From NCBI GenBank assembly GCA_023473405.1, contig JAMCZD010000048.1, positions 1-18,649 of the forward strand: a DNA stretch of 18,649 nucleotides. Direction: 5' to 3'. Each line of letters starts with the position of its first letter. The first letter of the stretch is position 1. The notes under the pieces are model-generated. The model was not told where the DNA came from, searched no databases, and saw nothing but the letters and a program-made list of their open reading frames with translations. Shown in pieces: positions 7,810-16,177 of this stretch. This DNA comes from Candidatus Omnitrophota bacterium (GTDB lineage: Bacteria; Verrucomicrobiota; Verrucomicrobiia; Limisphaerales; UBA1319). A program made the translations under genes and the position numbers.

Positions 7810-9006
7810 ATGCTTAACGAAACTGCCGTTGCAGCTTACTGGCCAGGGAAGTTTGACGAAGCCGCGCTCCAGTCCTGGGCGGAGGAACTGCGGGCGCGGC
7901 TGGCTGCCTCGCGGATTGCCCTGGGACTGGTGTATATGTCGCCGCGCTTCTTTCCGCACGCGCAGACCGTGCTCGAAATCCTCCGTGTACACGCTCAAAT
8001 CCCGCTTTTGCTGGGGTCTTCGAGCACCGGGCTTATCTTTGGCGATCAGGAAGAAGAGGATAGTTCCGGACTGGTTTTGGGACTTTACACCCTGCCTGGC
8101 GCCCAATTACTCGCCTGCCACTTCACGCAAAGCCAACTCGAGGAATCCAATGGTCCCTCCTATTGGCACGCGGAGACGGGTGTGCTGCCCGGGCAGTGCA
8201 ATGGATGGCTGGCATTTGTCGATCCCTTTCATCTCAACACGGAGGGCTGGTTGAATGCCTGGAACCAGGCTTACCCGGGCTGTCCAATCCTGGGAGGACT
8301 GGCCAGTGGCGATCCGTCGGAACAGCGCACGCAGCTTTACCTGAACGGAGAGGTTTATGAGACTGGCGGTGTTGGCGTTGCCTTCAGCGGCGAGATTCAA
8401 TTGGCTCATGTAATTGCCCAGGGTTGCATCCCCATAGGGGAGACCTGGACCATTACCAAGGCCGATCGAAATCTCATCTACGAAATCGGCAACCGCCCCG
8501 CCTATAAAGTCCTTGCCGATACTTACAACAGCCTTTCGATCGAAGATCAGAAGAAAACCCGGGGGAACCTCTTCATCGGCCTCGTCGTTAACGAATACCT
8601 CGAAGAGTTTCGCCAGGGCGATTTCCTCATCCGCAACCTGCTGGGCGCCGACGCGCGCTCGGGTGTCCTGGCCGTTGGCGCATTCCCTCGCCAGGGTCAA
8701 ACCATCCAGTTCCAGCGGCGCGACGCCGCTGCCGCCACGCTGGAATTGACCGCGTTGCTGAAAGAAACCGGGGCCGGGCTGTCGGGTGCCACGTTGCAGG
8801 GGGGATGCCTGTGCTGCTGCAACGGGCGCGGCCAGCGCTTGTTCGGCATGCCCCACCACGACGCCAGCCTGGTCCAGCGGACCCTGGCGGTGCCTGGTTT
8901 GGTCGGCCTTTTTTGCAATGGGGAAATCGGTCCGGTAGGCAAGCAGAATTTCCTCCATGGCTACACCGCTTCTTTGGCCCTGTTCGTAAAGCCGTCCGCC
9001 GCATGA
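7810..9006 (+). CDS. FIST domain-containing signal-transduction protein
   Basis: 398 residues, no signal peptide or membrane span, comprising a FIST N-terminal domain (about 35-230) and a FIST_C domain (about 232-392). FIST is a sensory domain proposed to bind small ligands such as amino acids. Landmarks are LLLGSSSTGLIFG (67-78), PILGGLASGD (159-168), the C-terminal DFLIRNLLGAD (271-281) and the strongly conserved close GLFCNGEIGPVG (366-377) with NFLHGYTASLALF after it. A cysteine cluster CLCCC occupies 333-337, where relatives have a Ser/Cys pair. It stands alone without kinase, GGDEF or chemotaxis domains, so its output is unknown. It starts 42 bases after the CbiO-like gene and overlaps trmB by four bases (ATGA). 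Confidence 0.88.
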   Translation: MLNETAVAAYWPGKFDEAALQSWAEELRARLAASRIALGLVYMSPRFFPHAQTVLEILRVHAQIPLLLGSSSTGLIFGDQEEEDSSGLVLGLYTLPGAQLLACHFTQSQLEESNGPSYWHAETGVLPGQCNGWLAFVDPFHLNTEGWLNAWNQAYPGCPILGGLASGDPSEQRTQLYLNGEVYETGGVGVAFSGEIQLAHVIAQGCIPIGETWTITKADRNLIYEIGNRPAYKVLADTYNSLSIEDQKKTRGNLFIGLVVNEYLEEFRQGDFLIRNLLGADARSGVLAVGAFPRQGQTIQFQRRDAAAATLELTALLKETGAGLSGATLQGGCLCCCNGRGQRLFGMPHHDASLVQRTLAVPGLVGLFCNGEIGPVGKQNFLHGYTASLALFVKPSAA

Positions 9007-9626
9007 ACCTTGGTTCAAGTCTGATTCACCGCCCGGAGTCTTACGTCGTCCCCCTCGATCTGCAACAGGTCTTCCCCGAGCCACGTCCGCTCGAAGTTGA
9101 ATTGGGCAGCGGCGACGGTTCGTTTCTCCTGGATTATGCCCGTTCCCACGCGAATTGTAATTTTCTCGGGGTCGAACGTCTGCTGGGGCGCTTGCGCAAG
9201 CTGGACCGCAAAGGCCAGCAGGCCGGGTTGACCAATCTGCGCCTCCTGCGGATCGAAGCCGGCTACTGCCTCGCGTATCTGCTGCCGCCGGCCTCGGTCC
9301 ATGCCTTCCACGTCTATTTTCCCGACCCGTGGCCGAAACGCCGCCACCACCGGCGGCGCTTGGTCAATGACCGATTCATGGAATTGGTTTGCCGGGTATT
9401 GGTCCAGGGCGGACGCATCTACCTGCGCACCGATGACGCCGATTATTTTGCGTGCATGTCCATAGCCGCCCGGCGCATTCCCGCCCTCCGGCCTGTCGAT
9501 ACGCCGCCGGAGCTGAGCGCCGTCATCACCGATTTCGAGAGCGATTTCATGGCCCGGCAAATCCCCGTCCATCGCGCGGCCTACGAAAATACGAACTCGA
9601 CGGCCTCGGGCGTTGCCGCTAATTAA
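9003..9626 (+). CDS. trmB: tRNA (guanine-N7)-methyltransferase TrmB
   Basis: 207 residues from the ATG at 9003, which overlaps the FIST stop codon. The frame stays open further upstream but only as a shadow inside the FIST gene, and the family's N-terminus fits the 9003 start. The enzyme transfers methyl from S-adenosylmethionine to N7 of G46 in tRNA. Seen: SAM-binding ELGSGDGSFLLDYA (33-46), GVER (56-59), the diagnostic VYFPDPWPKRRHHRRR (104-119), RTDDADY (142-148) and the C-terminal TDFESDF (176-182). It is slightly short at the N-terminus compared with E. coli TrmB, as in many other phyla. Overlap with the FIST gene implies coupled translation, although the two functions have no known link. 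The ArnT-like gene starts six bases after its stop. Confidence 0.93.
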   Translation: MNLGSSLIHRPESYVVPLDLQQVFPEPRPLEVELGSGDGSFLLDYARSHANCNFLGVERLLGRLRKLDRKGQQAGLTNLRLLRIEAGYCLAYLLPPASVHAFHVYFPDPWPKRRHHRRRLVNDRFMELVCRVLVQGGRIYLRTDDADYFACMSIAARRIPALRPVDTPPELSAVITDFESDFMARQIPVHRAAYENTNSTASGVAAN

Positions 9627-9632
9627 CCAGGT

Positions 9633-11390
9633 GTGTCATCGGATGTAACGACTCGAGGCCAACGCTGGTGGCTGCTGGCGGTTACGCTATTTGCGTTTCT
9701 GTTCCTGCTCGGATCGCGCTCGCTAAACGAGCCCGACGAGGGGCGCTACGCTGAAGTTGCCCGCGAGATGCTGGAAACCGGCGATTGGCTGGTCCCGCAC
9801 CTGTGGTATGCGCCGCATTTGGACAAACCGCCCATGGCCTATTGGGCTGTGGCGGCGTCGATGCGGCTTTGGGGCTATAGCGAATGGGCGGTTCGCGCGC
9901 CGGTGGCGCTGGCCGGGCTGAGCGGTGTGCTGGCGGCGTATCTCCTGGCCAGCCGCCTGGGTGGGCCGCGCGCGGGCCTTTGGAGCGCCCTGATTCTCCA
10001 AACCTCGATGCTCTATTTCGTCATGGCGCGAATGCTCACGTGCGACATTTTCCTCACGCAATTCGTGGCTTGGGCCATTTATTTCGGATGGCGTGGCTGG
10101 GAGGCGTTCAGGGATACAGCCGAAGGCCCGCCGGCAGCACGCGCCCTGGCGGGGAGGCGTTTCCTCGGTTGGCAATCCGCCGCCTGGGCGGCCATGGCCC
10201 TGGGATTCTTGACCAAAGGTCCCGTTGCGTTGGCCATACCGCTGGCAACCGGGGCGGCGCTGGTCTTGTTCCGCCGAAGGCTGGCGGGACGGTGGGGTTT
10301 GATGTGGCTGGGAACCGGCTTTGGCCTGGCGATATTCAGTCTGATGGTCATGCCGTGGTTTATCCTGGCTTCGCATCGCATGCCGCAACTTCTGGATTAC
10401 ATGGTAATAGACCAGGCATTGGGCCACACCCTGGGGACGACGATAAAAAACCGCCAGGGATCACCGCTCTATTTTGTGGTGATATTGGCCGTTGGTTTCC
10501 TGCCTTGGACACCGTTGTTGGGCTGGCTTTGGCGGCCCACGCACTGGCGCAGCCTGAGCCAGGCACAAAAGGATGGCTGGTTGATGTTGAGCGTCTGGGC
10601 GTCCTTTACCTTTGTTTTGTTCTCGCTCACCAAGGCCAAACTCCCAGCCTATATCCTGCCCATCTTTCCTGCCTTGGCCGTGCTAGTGGCTTGGCGCTGG
10701 TCTGGAGCCGCGACGTCCGCCTCGAGGGCCGGCAGCGGACGAATCGATCCGGCCGAATGGGTTTGGCGCGCGGTCCTGATCAGCCCACTTTTGTTGTCGG
10801 CGGCCATGACACTGGCCGTCAGGTTCCTTTTCAAAGTAATGGACGAGGCCTGGGTTTGGCCCTTTTTTGGAGTGGCAGTTGCCGGTTTGGTGATCCTGCT
10901 TATCTGGAGCCGGGGTTGGGACCGGGCCCGGTGCATGCGGGCGGCCGTAGTGATCGGGCTGGCGAACCTGTTATCGGTGGCTGCCCTGGTCCCCACCGTG
11001 GAAACCCGCTTGAAGAGCAACCAAACGCTCAAGCCGCTGGCGGCCATGCTTCGAGTCGAATACCGTCCCGGGGACACCGTGGTTTGCTGGGGCTTCTTCC
11101 CGCAAGGCCTCCCGTTTTACCTGTATCCCACAGTCGATTCCGCGCACCCGCTGCTCTTTGGCGGTATTCCTTTTCACGTGGTGCCGTTCGAGTTCCCCGG
11201 TAACCGGGAGCGATTCGGCAAGCGCGTGGTGCCGGACGAAGCGGCCTTGGTTCGACTCTTGCAGGGTCATGCCCGGGTTCTGGTTGTAGGATTTGAAGGA
11301 ACGTTTCGTCAGATCGAATCGCAAATCAAACCAACACCGCTCCGATGGTTCGGCGCGGTTGGGCGGTGGGAATTTTTTGCCAACCGCTGA
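9633..11390 (+). CDS. ArnT/PMT-type lipid-linked glycosyltransferase (GT83-like)
   Basis: 585 residues from a GTG six bases after trmB. The hydrophobicity profile shows about a dozen membrane helices, beginning at residues 12-27. The first periplasmic loop has the GT-C family hallmark NEPDEGRYAEVAREM (32-46), whose acidic pair is the presumed catalytic and metal site, then PHLDKPPMAYW (61-71). A second conserved loop is GFLTKGPVAL. About 120 C-terminal residues form a soluble periplasmic domain. Relatives move a sugar, such as 4-amino-4-deoxyarabinose, from undecaprenyl phosphate onto lipid A or other envelope acceptors. No arn-pathway genes are nearby, so donor and acceptor are unknown and the symbol arnT is not justified. 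PMT-type protein mannosyltransferase is the alternative. Confidence 0.87.
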   Translation: MSSDVTTRGQRWWLLAVTLFAFLFLLGSRSLNEPDEGRYAEVAREMLETGDWLVPHLWYAPHLDKPPMAYWAVAASMRLWGYSEWAVRAPVALAGLSGVLAAYLLASRLGGPRAGLWSALILQTSMLYFVMARMLTCDIFLTQFVAWAIYFGWRGWEAFRDTAEGPPAARALAGRRFLGWQSAAWAAMALGFLTKGPVALAIPLATGAALVLFRRRLAGRWGLMWLGTGFGLAIFSLMVMPWFILASHRMPQLLDYMVIDQALGHTLGTTIKNRQGSPLYFVVILAVGFLPWTPLLGWLWRPTHWRSLSQAQKDGWLMLSVWASFTFVLFSLTKAKLPAYILPIFPALAVLVAWRWSGAATSASRAGSGRIDPAEWVWRAVLISPLLLSAAMTLAVRFLFKVMDEAWVWPFFGVAVAGLVILLIWSRGWDRARCMRAAVVIGLANLLSVAALVPTVETRLKSNQTLKPLAAMLRVEYRPGDTVVCWGFFPQGLPFYLYPTVDSAHPLLFGGIPFHVVPFEFPGNRERFGKRVVPDEAALVRLLQGHARVLVVGFEGTFRQIESQIKPTPLRWFGAVGRWEFFANR

Positions 11391-11402
11391 AGAAATTCCG
11401 AA

Positions 11403-11430
11403 TTTACACGAGGCAAACGTGTCGTATAGG
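11403..11430 (+). promoter_or_regulatory. Candidate promoter for the exporter operon
   Basis: TTTACA (11403-11408) and TATAGG (11425-11430) are 16 bases apart, with five and four consensus matches. They fall in the only sizeable gap (56 bases) between the glycosyltransferase and the adaptor gene. The predicted transcript would begin near 11437, leaving a leader of only about ten bases and no clear Shine-Dalgarno sequence. It would let the adaptor/ATPase/permease genes be transcribed separately from the genes upstream. Confidence 0.33.
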
Positions 11431-11446
11431 TTGCTAGTCGTTGGAA

Positions 11447-12748
11447 ATGAAAAAGTGGATCATACTAATCTTGGTTCTGGCCGCTGGAAGTTGGGGACTT
11501 CTAAAATGGGGCATCTGGCGCAAAACGGTCAACGAGGAGGAACGCGGAGACCGCTCCACGACTGCCGTCGCGGAGCCGCGCGATATCCGTTTCGCCATCA
11601 ATGCCGCGGGGGATATCGGGCCGGCCGACCAGGTCTCGGTGCGCCCGGAAATCAACGGCCGTATAGCCACCCTGGATGTCGACATCGGAGACCAGGTGAG
11701 CAAAGGCAATATCCTCTTTACGCTCGATGACCGCGACCTGCAAACCGAACGCGGCTCGCGCCTGATCGAGATCGAGGGAGCCAAACTGCAATTGGAGCAA
11801 GCCAAGAGAAACTACGACCGCAGCGAGGAACTGTTCAAAGAGAAACTGATCTCCCTCGAGGTCTACCAGGACAGCAAAACCACTTATGAGCTGGCAAAGA
11901 ACGGCCTTGAACGCGCGCAAAAGGACTTGAACCAGGTCGAAGACCAACTCACCAAGACGAAGATTGTTGCTCCATTTGATTGCACCGTGCTGACCCGCCC
12001 CGTGTCGATGGGCCAGGCCGTATCCGGCTCCGGCGGATTCAACAGCGGCACCGAGGTTCTCACCATCGCCAACCTGAATGACATGGTCGTCAATGCCCAC
12101 ATCAACCAGGCGGATGTCACCCGGCTGCGATCGGGCCAGGAAGTTGACATCGAGGTCGAAGCGGTGCCGGGCCTGCATCTCAAGGGTGAAATTGAACGCA
12201 TCGCCCCCCAGGCAACTATCAAGAACGGCATTAAAGGCTTCGCCACCCGCATCAAATTGACCCACCTGGACGCCCGGGTGCGGCCTGGGATGACTGCCAA
12301 CCTGTCCATACCCGTGGTCTCCGCGGCGCAAGTCCTTTCCGTGCCCTTGGAAGCCGTGTTTACCGAGGAAGGCGACCATTATGTCCTGGTGAAGCAAGGA
12401 GATTTTTTCGAGCGGCGCCCGGTGCAGATCGGCGTGGCCGATTATTTCTACGCCGAAGTCCAGAAGGGTCTTAAACCGGGCGAGGTAGTCGCCCTCGAAC
12501 AACCCCCCGAGGAGATGATCAAGACCGTCCCGACCGATAACCTCGCCGCCGGTTCGAGTTCCGGACGGCTGGCGGCGGGTTTACCTCCCGGGCTCGGCTC
12601 CACCAACCGTTTCCGGAACGAAAAGGAACGTAACTCGATGGTAATGAAATTGGTCGATGCCGCCGCGGGCCGGACCAACCGCACCGCCGCCCCGGTCAAA
12701 ACCTCCGGAACCACCAACCTGACACCGTCGACCAGCGGCGCTAAATAG
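11447..12748 (+). CDS. Periplasmic adaptor of a MacA/RND-type efflux system
   Basis: 433 residues from ATG 11447 (MKKWIILILV); a TTG six bases upstream would add two residues, and neither start has a good ribosome binding site. One N-terminal membrane anchor (4-22), then the adaptor plan: first lipoyl half 58-98 (GRIATLDVDIGDQVSKG), coiled-coil hairpin about 105-168, second lipoyl half from 172 (KIVAPFDCTVL), beta-barrel about 210-288 and membrane-proximal domain 293-350 (LSVPLEAVF, GLKPGEVVAL). The last 75 residues are a Ser/Thr/Asn/Gly-rich low-complexity tail unusual for the family. It sits eight bases before its ATPase, so it should link the two FtsX-like permeases to an outer-membrane channel. 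No TolC homologue is encoded here. Substrate unknown. Confidence 0.9.
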   Translation: MKKWIILILVLAAGSWGLLKWGIWRKTVNEEERGDRSTTAVAEPRDIRFAINAAGDIGPADQVSVRPEINGRIATLDVDIGDQVSKGNILFTLDDRDLQTERGSRLIEIEGAKLQLEQAKRNYDRSEELFKEKLISLEVYQDSKTTYELAKNGLERAQKDLNQVEDQLTKTKIVAPFDCTVLTRPVSMGQAVSGSGGFNSGTEVLTIANLNDMVVNAHINQADVTRLRSGQEVDIEVEAVPGLHLKGEIERIAPQATIKNGIKGFATRIKLTHLDARVRPGMTANLSIPVVSAAQVLSVPLEAVFTEEGDHYVLVKQGDFFERRPVQIGVADYFYAEVQKGLKPGEVVALEQPPEEMIKTVPTDNLAAGSSSGRLAAGLPPGLGSTNRFRNEKERNSMVMKLVDAAAGRTNRTAAPVKTSGTTNLTPSTSGAK

Positions 12749-12756
12749 CAATACCT

Positions 12757-13461
12757 ATGGCCTTGGTCGAGTTGCGCAATATCAGCAAGATTTATTACGT
12801 CGGTGATGAGGAAATCCGGGCGCTGGATGATATCACCTTGGACATTCAATCCGGCGAATTCATCTCGATTATCGGCCCCTCGGGCAGCGGCAAGTCCACT
12901 CTTATGCATATCCTGGGCTGCCTTGACTCCCCCACCAAGGGTACAATCCAACTGGACGGCACCCTGCTGCATAATGCCTCCCCCGCTCAGCTCGCCGCCT
13001 TCCGCAACCGCAAAATCGGATTCGTTTTCCAATTCTTCAATCTTTTGCCCAAATTGAACGTCCTGCAAAATATCGAGCTGCCCATGGTCTATAGCAGCGT
13101 GCCCGCCCGCGAACGAAAGGAACGCGCCTTGAATGCGCTGAAAATGGTGGGCATGGACAACCGGGCCAAGCACCGGCCTCTTCAGCTCTCCGGAGGTCAG
13201 CAACAACGCGCCGCCATTGCCCGCGCCCTGGTGAACAACCCGAGAATCGTCTTCGCCGACGAACCCACCGGCAACCTCGATTCTCGCACCGGCGAGGCCA
13301 TTCTCGATCTGTTCCTCCAACTCAGCCGCGAAGGACGCACCATCGTCCTGGTAACACATGACCCGGAAATCGCCGCCGTTACCCCGCGCCGAATCGAAAT
13401 CCGCGACGGCAAGATCGCCAAAACCCTCGATCCGAAACTAGCTGGCCTGGAAACCAAATGA
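12757..13461 (+). CDS. MacB/LolD-type ABC transporter ATP-binding protein
   Basis: 234 residues, the length of stand-alone LolD/MacB ATPases. It has Walker A GPSGSGKST (40-48), Q-loop Gln92 in GFVFQFFNLLPKL, signature LSGGQQQR (144-151), Walker B IVFADEP (164-170) and switch His201 in LVTHDPE. The N-terminal LRNISKIYYVGDEEIRALDD is typical of the extrusion subfamily that works through mechanotransmission instead of pore transport. Its stop overlaps the ATG of permease 1 (ATGA). In canonical MacB the ATPase is fused to the permease; here they are separate genes. One ATPase gene serves two permease genes, so an ATPase homodimer below a permease heterodimer is the simplest model. Confidence 0.94.
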   Translation: MALVELRNISKIYYVGDEEIRALDDITLDIQSGEFISIIGPSGSGKSTLMHILGCLDSPTKGTIQLDGTLLHNASPAQLAAFRNRKIGFVFQFFNLLPKLNVLQNIELPMVYSSVPARERKERALNALKMVGMDNRAKHRPLQLSGGQQQRAAIARALVNNPRIVFADEPTGNLDSRTGEAILDLFLQLSREGRTIVLVTHDPEIAAVTPRRIEIRDGKIAKTLDPKLAGLETK

Positions 13462-14816
13462 ACCTCTGGATCACCATCAGCATCGGGTTTAAGGAGATTT
13501 GGGCCCATAAATTCCGCTCCTTGCTCACCATGCTCGGAATCATCCTCGGCGTCTCCAGCCTGGTAGCCATGTCCGCCCTCGTCAAAGGAATGGAGAACGG
13601 CATGCGCGAGGCATTGATTGCCATTGGCGGGCTTGAGAAGGTGCGAGTGGAAGCCCAGGAGGTGCCGGCCTACCAGGAACATCTGGCCGATCAGGCGGTT
13701 GGATGCACCATCAACGATGTCTATGCCTTGCAGCATAGCGCCCCGCTGGTAAAATTGATCACCCCCGAAATCGACCTGTACCGAACCACCGTGTCGCGCC
13801 AGGGCAAATACTTCAATCCCTTCGTCGTGGCCGGCACCTGGCCCAGCGCCGTGGAAATGAACCAGCATGTCGTTCAATACGGACGCATGTTCAACGACAT
13901 CGACGACTCCAATGCCCGCAGCGTATGCGTCATCGGCACCGCCACGCGCGACGCGTTGTTCGGTGCGCCCGACGACATTGGACACGAGATCATTCCGTTG
14001 GGCGACAGGATCAACATCAACGGCCAATTGTTCACCATCATCGGCATGTTCAAACATTATGAAAGCGAACAAGCGCGCCTCGAGCGCGAACTGGAAAAGA
14101 ACCAGCCGGCTGGAACTTCGAAGGGATCCGCCCGAAGCCGCGGCCATGGGCATAGCAGCGGCGGCTTTGTGTTTTGGCTCAAGAATGCCACGATCTATAT
14201 ACCGCTGAACACGATGTGGATCAAATTCCGCACCGCCACCGGCACCAATAACATCCCCGATCCGCGTCTCTCGAGTCTCACCTTCAAGATAGCCGATATA
14301 AACCGCATGGACACCGCCCTGCAACAGGCCCACAACGTCCTGATGCATACCCATAACCAGATCGAGGACTTCGCCTTTCGCACCATGGAAAATTGGTCCG
14401 AGAACATCACGGCCGCCATCAAGAACGCCCGTTTGAGCGGAGGCATCATTGCCGCCATCAGCCTCGTGGTGGGCGGCATTGGCATCATGAACATCATGTT
14501 CGCCAGCATCACGGAACGTATCCGTGAGATCGGACTGCGCAAGGCCATCGGCGCCACCACGTTCTCCATCTTCATCCAAATCCTGGTCGAGAGCGTCGTG
14601 ATCGCGGTCATTGGCGGTTTGGCCGGGTTGCTCAATTCCTACGGTTTGGTCAAGCTGCTGACCGCGCTCTCTCCAACCAATAACGCGCCGCAAATCACCT
14701 TCGTGGCCATGCTGGTCGCCTTCGCCTTCAGCGCCGGCGTCGGCGTGGTGGCCGGCCTGCTTCCCGCCCTCAAGGCCGCGAGACTCGATCCCATCGAGGC
14801 GCTCCGATACGAATGA
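13458..14816 (+). CDS. FtsX/MacB-like ABC transporter permease 1
   Basis: 452 residues. Layout: short cytoplasmic amphipathic start with EIWAHKFRSLLTMLGI (13-28), membrane helix about 22-44, a large periplasmic MacB-type core domain (about 45-325), then three membrane helices about 328-350, 371-400 and 414-436. The FtsX core is classic: SGGIIAAISLVVGGIGIMNI (327-346), ITERIREIGLRKAIGA (351-366) and the closing KAARLDPIEALRYE. Within the periplasmic domain, residues 203-238 are a charged then Gly/Ser/His-rich insert (GHGHSSGG, 229-236). Start and stop both overlap neighbours by four bases. It aligns with the following gene over its whole length without gaps, so the two arose by tandem duplication. 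It transmits ATP-driven motion to the periplasm and is expected to heterodimerise with permease 2. Confidence 0.93.
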   Translation: MNLWITISIGFKEIWAHKFRSLLTMLGIILGVSSLVAMSALVKGMENGMREALIAIGGLEKVRVEAQEVPAYQEHLADQAVGCTINDVYALQHSAPLVKLITPEIDLYRTTVSRQGKYFNPFVVAGTWPSAVEMNQHVVQYGRMFNDIDDSNARSVCVIGTATRDALFGAPDDIGHEIIPLGDRININGQLFTIIGMFKHYESEQARLERELEKNQPAGTSKGSARSRGHGHSSGGFVFWLKNATIYIPLNTMWIKFRTATGTNNIPDPRLSSLTFKIADINRMDTALQQAHNVLMHTHNQIEDFAFRTMENWSENITAAIKNARLSGGIIAAISLVVGGIGIMNIMFASITERIREIGLRKAIGATTFSIFIQILVESVVIAVIGGLAGLLNSYGLVKLLTALSPTNNAPQITFVAMLVAFAFSAGVGVVAGLLPALKAARLDPIEALRYE

Positions 14817-16171
14817 ACCTGTTGAACGCCATCCTGGTCGGGTTAAAAGAAGTCTGGGCGCACAAGTTCCGTTCCCTGCTGACGATGCTGGGCATCGTCC
14901 TGGGCGTCTCGAGCCTCGTCGCCCTCGCGGCGGTCCTCAATGGCATGGAAAATGGCATGAAAGAAGCCCTCATCGCCCTCGGCGGACTGGACAAGGTCCT
15001 CCTGCAGGACCAGGAAGTCCCGCCTGCCCAGGAACACCTGGCCGACCAGGCCCCGGGCCGCACCATGAACGACGTCTACGCCTTGCAGCAGTGCGCGCCC
15101 CTGATCAAGTTGATCTCGCCCGAGATGGCCCTTCGCGGGGTCATCATGACCCGCGGCGATAAATCCGTCAGGCCGTCCGAACTGGTGGGCGTATGGCCCG
15201 CCGTCCTCGATATGAACCTGCATCAAGTCCAATACGGACGGTTCTTCACCACCCTGGACGAGGAACGAGCCAATAACGTCGTCGTGATCGGCACCGGGAT
15301 TCGCGACGACCTGTTTGGTTCACCCGAGGATGTGGGACGGGAAATCGTGCCGCTTGGGGATGCTATCAGCATCAACGGCCAACCCTTTACCATCGTCGGC
15401 ATGTTCACCCGCTATGAAAGCGAGGAGGATAAAAAAATGCGCGAATACGAAAAAACCCACCCGCCCGCGACGCTCAAAGGCCCCGCGAGGCGGCGTGGTT
15501 GGAGCGGGCGCCGCGGTAGCTGGGCGTTTTGGCGCAAGAATTATACCGCTTACATCCCCCTCAATGCGATGTGGCTCCGGTTTCGCGCCGCCTCCGGCGC
15601 CAATGACACCCCCGATCCCACCCTGACCGACATCGATCTCAAGGTTGCCAGCCTCAACGTCCTCGAACCCGCCCTCCAGCAGGCCCGGAACGTGCTGATG
15701 ATAACCCACAAGGGAATCGAAGACTTCACCTTCGGCACCCAGGAGGACGCCGTGGAGAATATTAATTCGGCCATGCGCAACGCCCGCATGAGCGGAGGCA
15801 TCATCGCCGCCATCAGCCTGATCGTCGGCGGCATCGGCATCATGAACATCATGCTGGCCAGCATTACTGAACGCATCCGTGAGATCGGGCTGCGCAAGGC
15901 CATCGGTGCCAACAATGCCTCGATCTTCCTCCAAATCCTGGTCGAAAGCGTTGTGATCGCCGTCCTGGGCGGCGTCCTCGGGTTGGCCGCGTCATATGCC
16001 CTGGTCTACCTTCTCACCGTGCTCACCCCCACCCAGAATTCGCCGGTTATTTCGTGGTCAGCCATGCTGATCTCCTTCGCCTTCAGCGCATTCGTCGGAG
16101 TCCTCGCCGGGCTTTACCCCGCCATCAAGGCCGCCAAGCTCGATCCGATCCAGGCCCTGCGATTCGAGTGA
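14813..16171 (+). CDS. FtsX/MacB-like ABC transporter permease 2
   Basis: Also 452 residues and co-linear with permease 1 from the first residues (MNL, EVWAHKFRSLLTMLGIVL at 13-30) to the end (KAAKLDPIQALRFE). Same topology: helix 22-44, periplasmic domain 45-325, helices about 328-350, 371-400 and 414-436. The transmission region ITERIREIGLRKAIGA is identical to that of permease 1. Differences gather in the periplasmic domain, including a basic insert about 205-238 (ARRRGWSGRRGSW) in place of the His/Ser-rich one. The ATG overlaps the stop of permease 1, so translation is coupled. The gene ends five bases before the convergent RidA gene, and no clear terminator is visible between them. Confidence 0.93.
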   Translation: MNLLNAILVGLKEVWAHKFRSLLTMLGIVLGVSSLVALAAVLNGMENGMKEALIALGGLDKVLLQDQEVPPAQEHLADQAPGRTMNDVYALQQCAPLIKLISPEMALRGVIMTRGDKSVRPSELVGVWPAVLDMNLHQVQYGRFFTTLDEERANNVVVIGTGIRDDLFGSPEDVGREIVPLGDAISINGQPFTIVGMFTRYESEEDKKMREYEKTHPPATLKGPARRRGWSGRRGSWAFWRKNYTAYIPLNAMWLRFRAASGANDTPDPTLTDIDLKVASLNVLEPALQQARNVLMITHKGIEDFTFGTQEDAVENINSAMRNARMSGGIIAAISLIVGGIGIMNIMLASITERIREIGLRKAIGANNASIFLQILVESVVIAVLGGVLGLAASYALVYLLTVLTPTQNSPVISWSAMLISFAFSAFVGVLAGLYPAIKAAKLDPIQALRFE

Positions 16172-16177
16172 TCACTC
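16166..16177. repeat. 12-bp perfect palindrome at convergent gene ends
   Basis: GAGTGATCACTC is fully self-complementary and covers the permease 2 stop codon, ending on the first base of the RidA stop triplet. It has no loop or T tract, so it is not a standard terminator. It could be chance or a small protein-binding site. Confidence 0.3.

Noticed and set aside
8805..9002. N-terminal extension of trmB into the FIST gene
   Set aside because: The frame is open, but the added residues are low-complexity Arg/Pro/Gly and TrmB homology begins at the ATG at 9003.
9884..11203. Plus-strand open frame of 439 codons in another frame of the glycosyltransferase gene
   Set aside because: It is a GC-driven shadow with no hydrophobic segments or motifs; the overlapping frame encodes a clear GT-C membrane enzyme.
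13197..14693. Minus-strand open frame of 498 codons
   Set aside because: It is antisense to the ATPase and permease 1. The translation is a His/Asp/Gly-rich shadow without family features; the plus-strand genes have all expected motifs.
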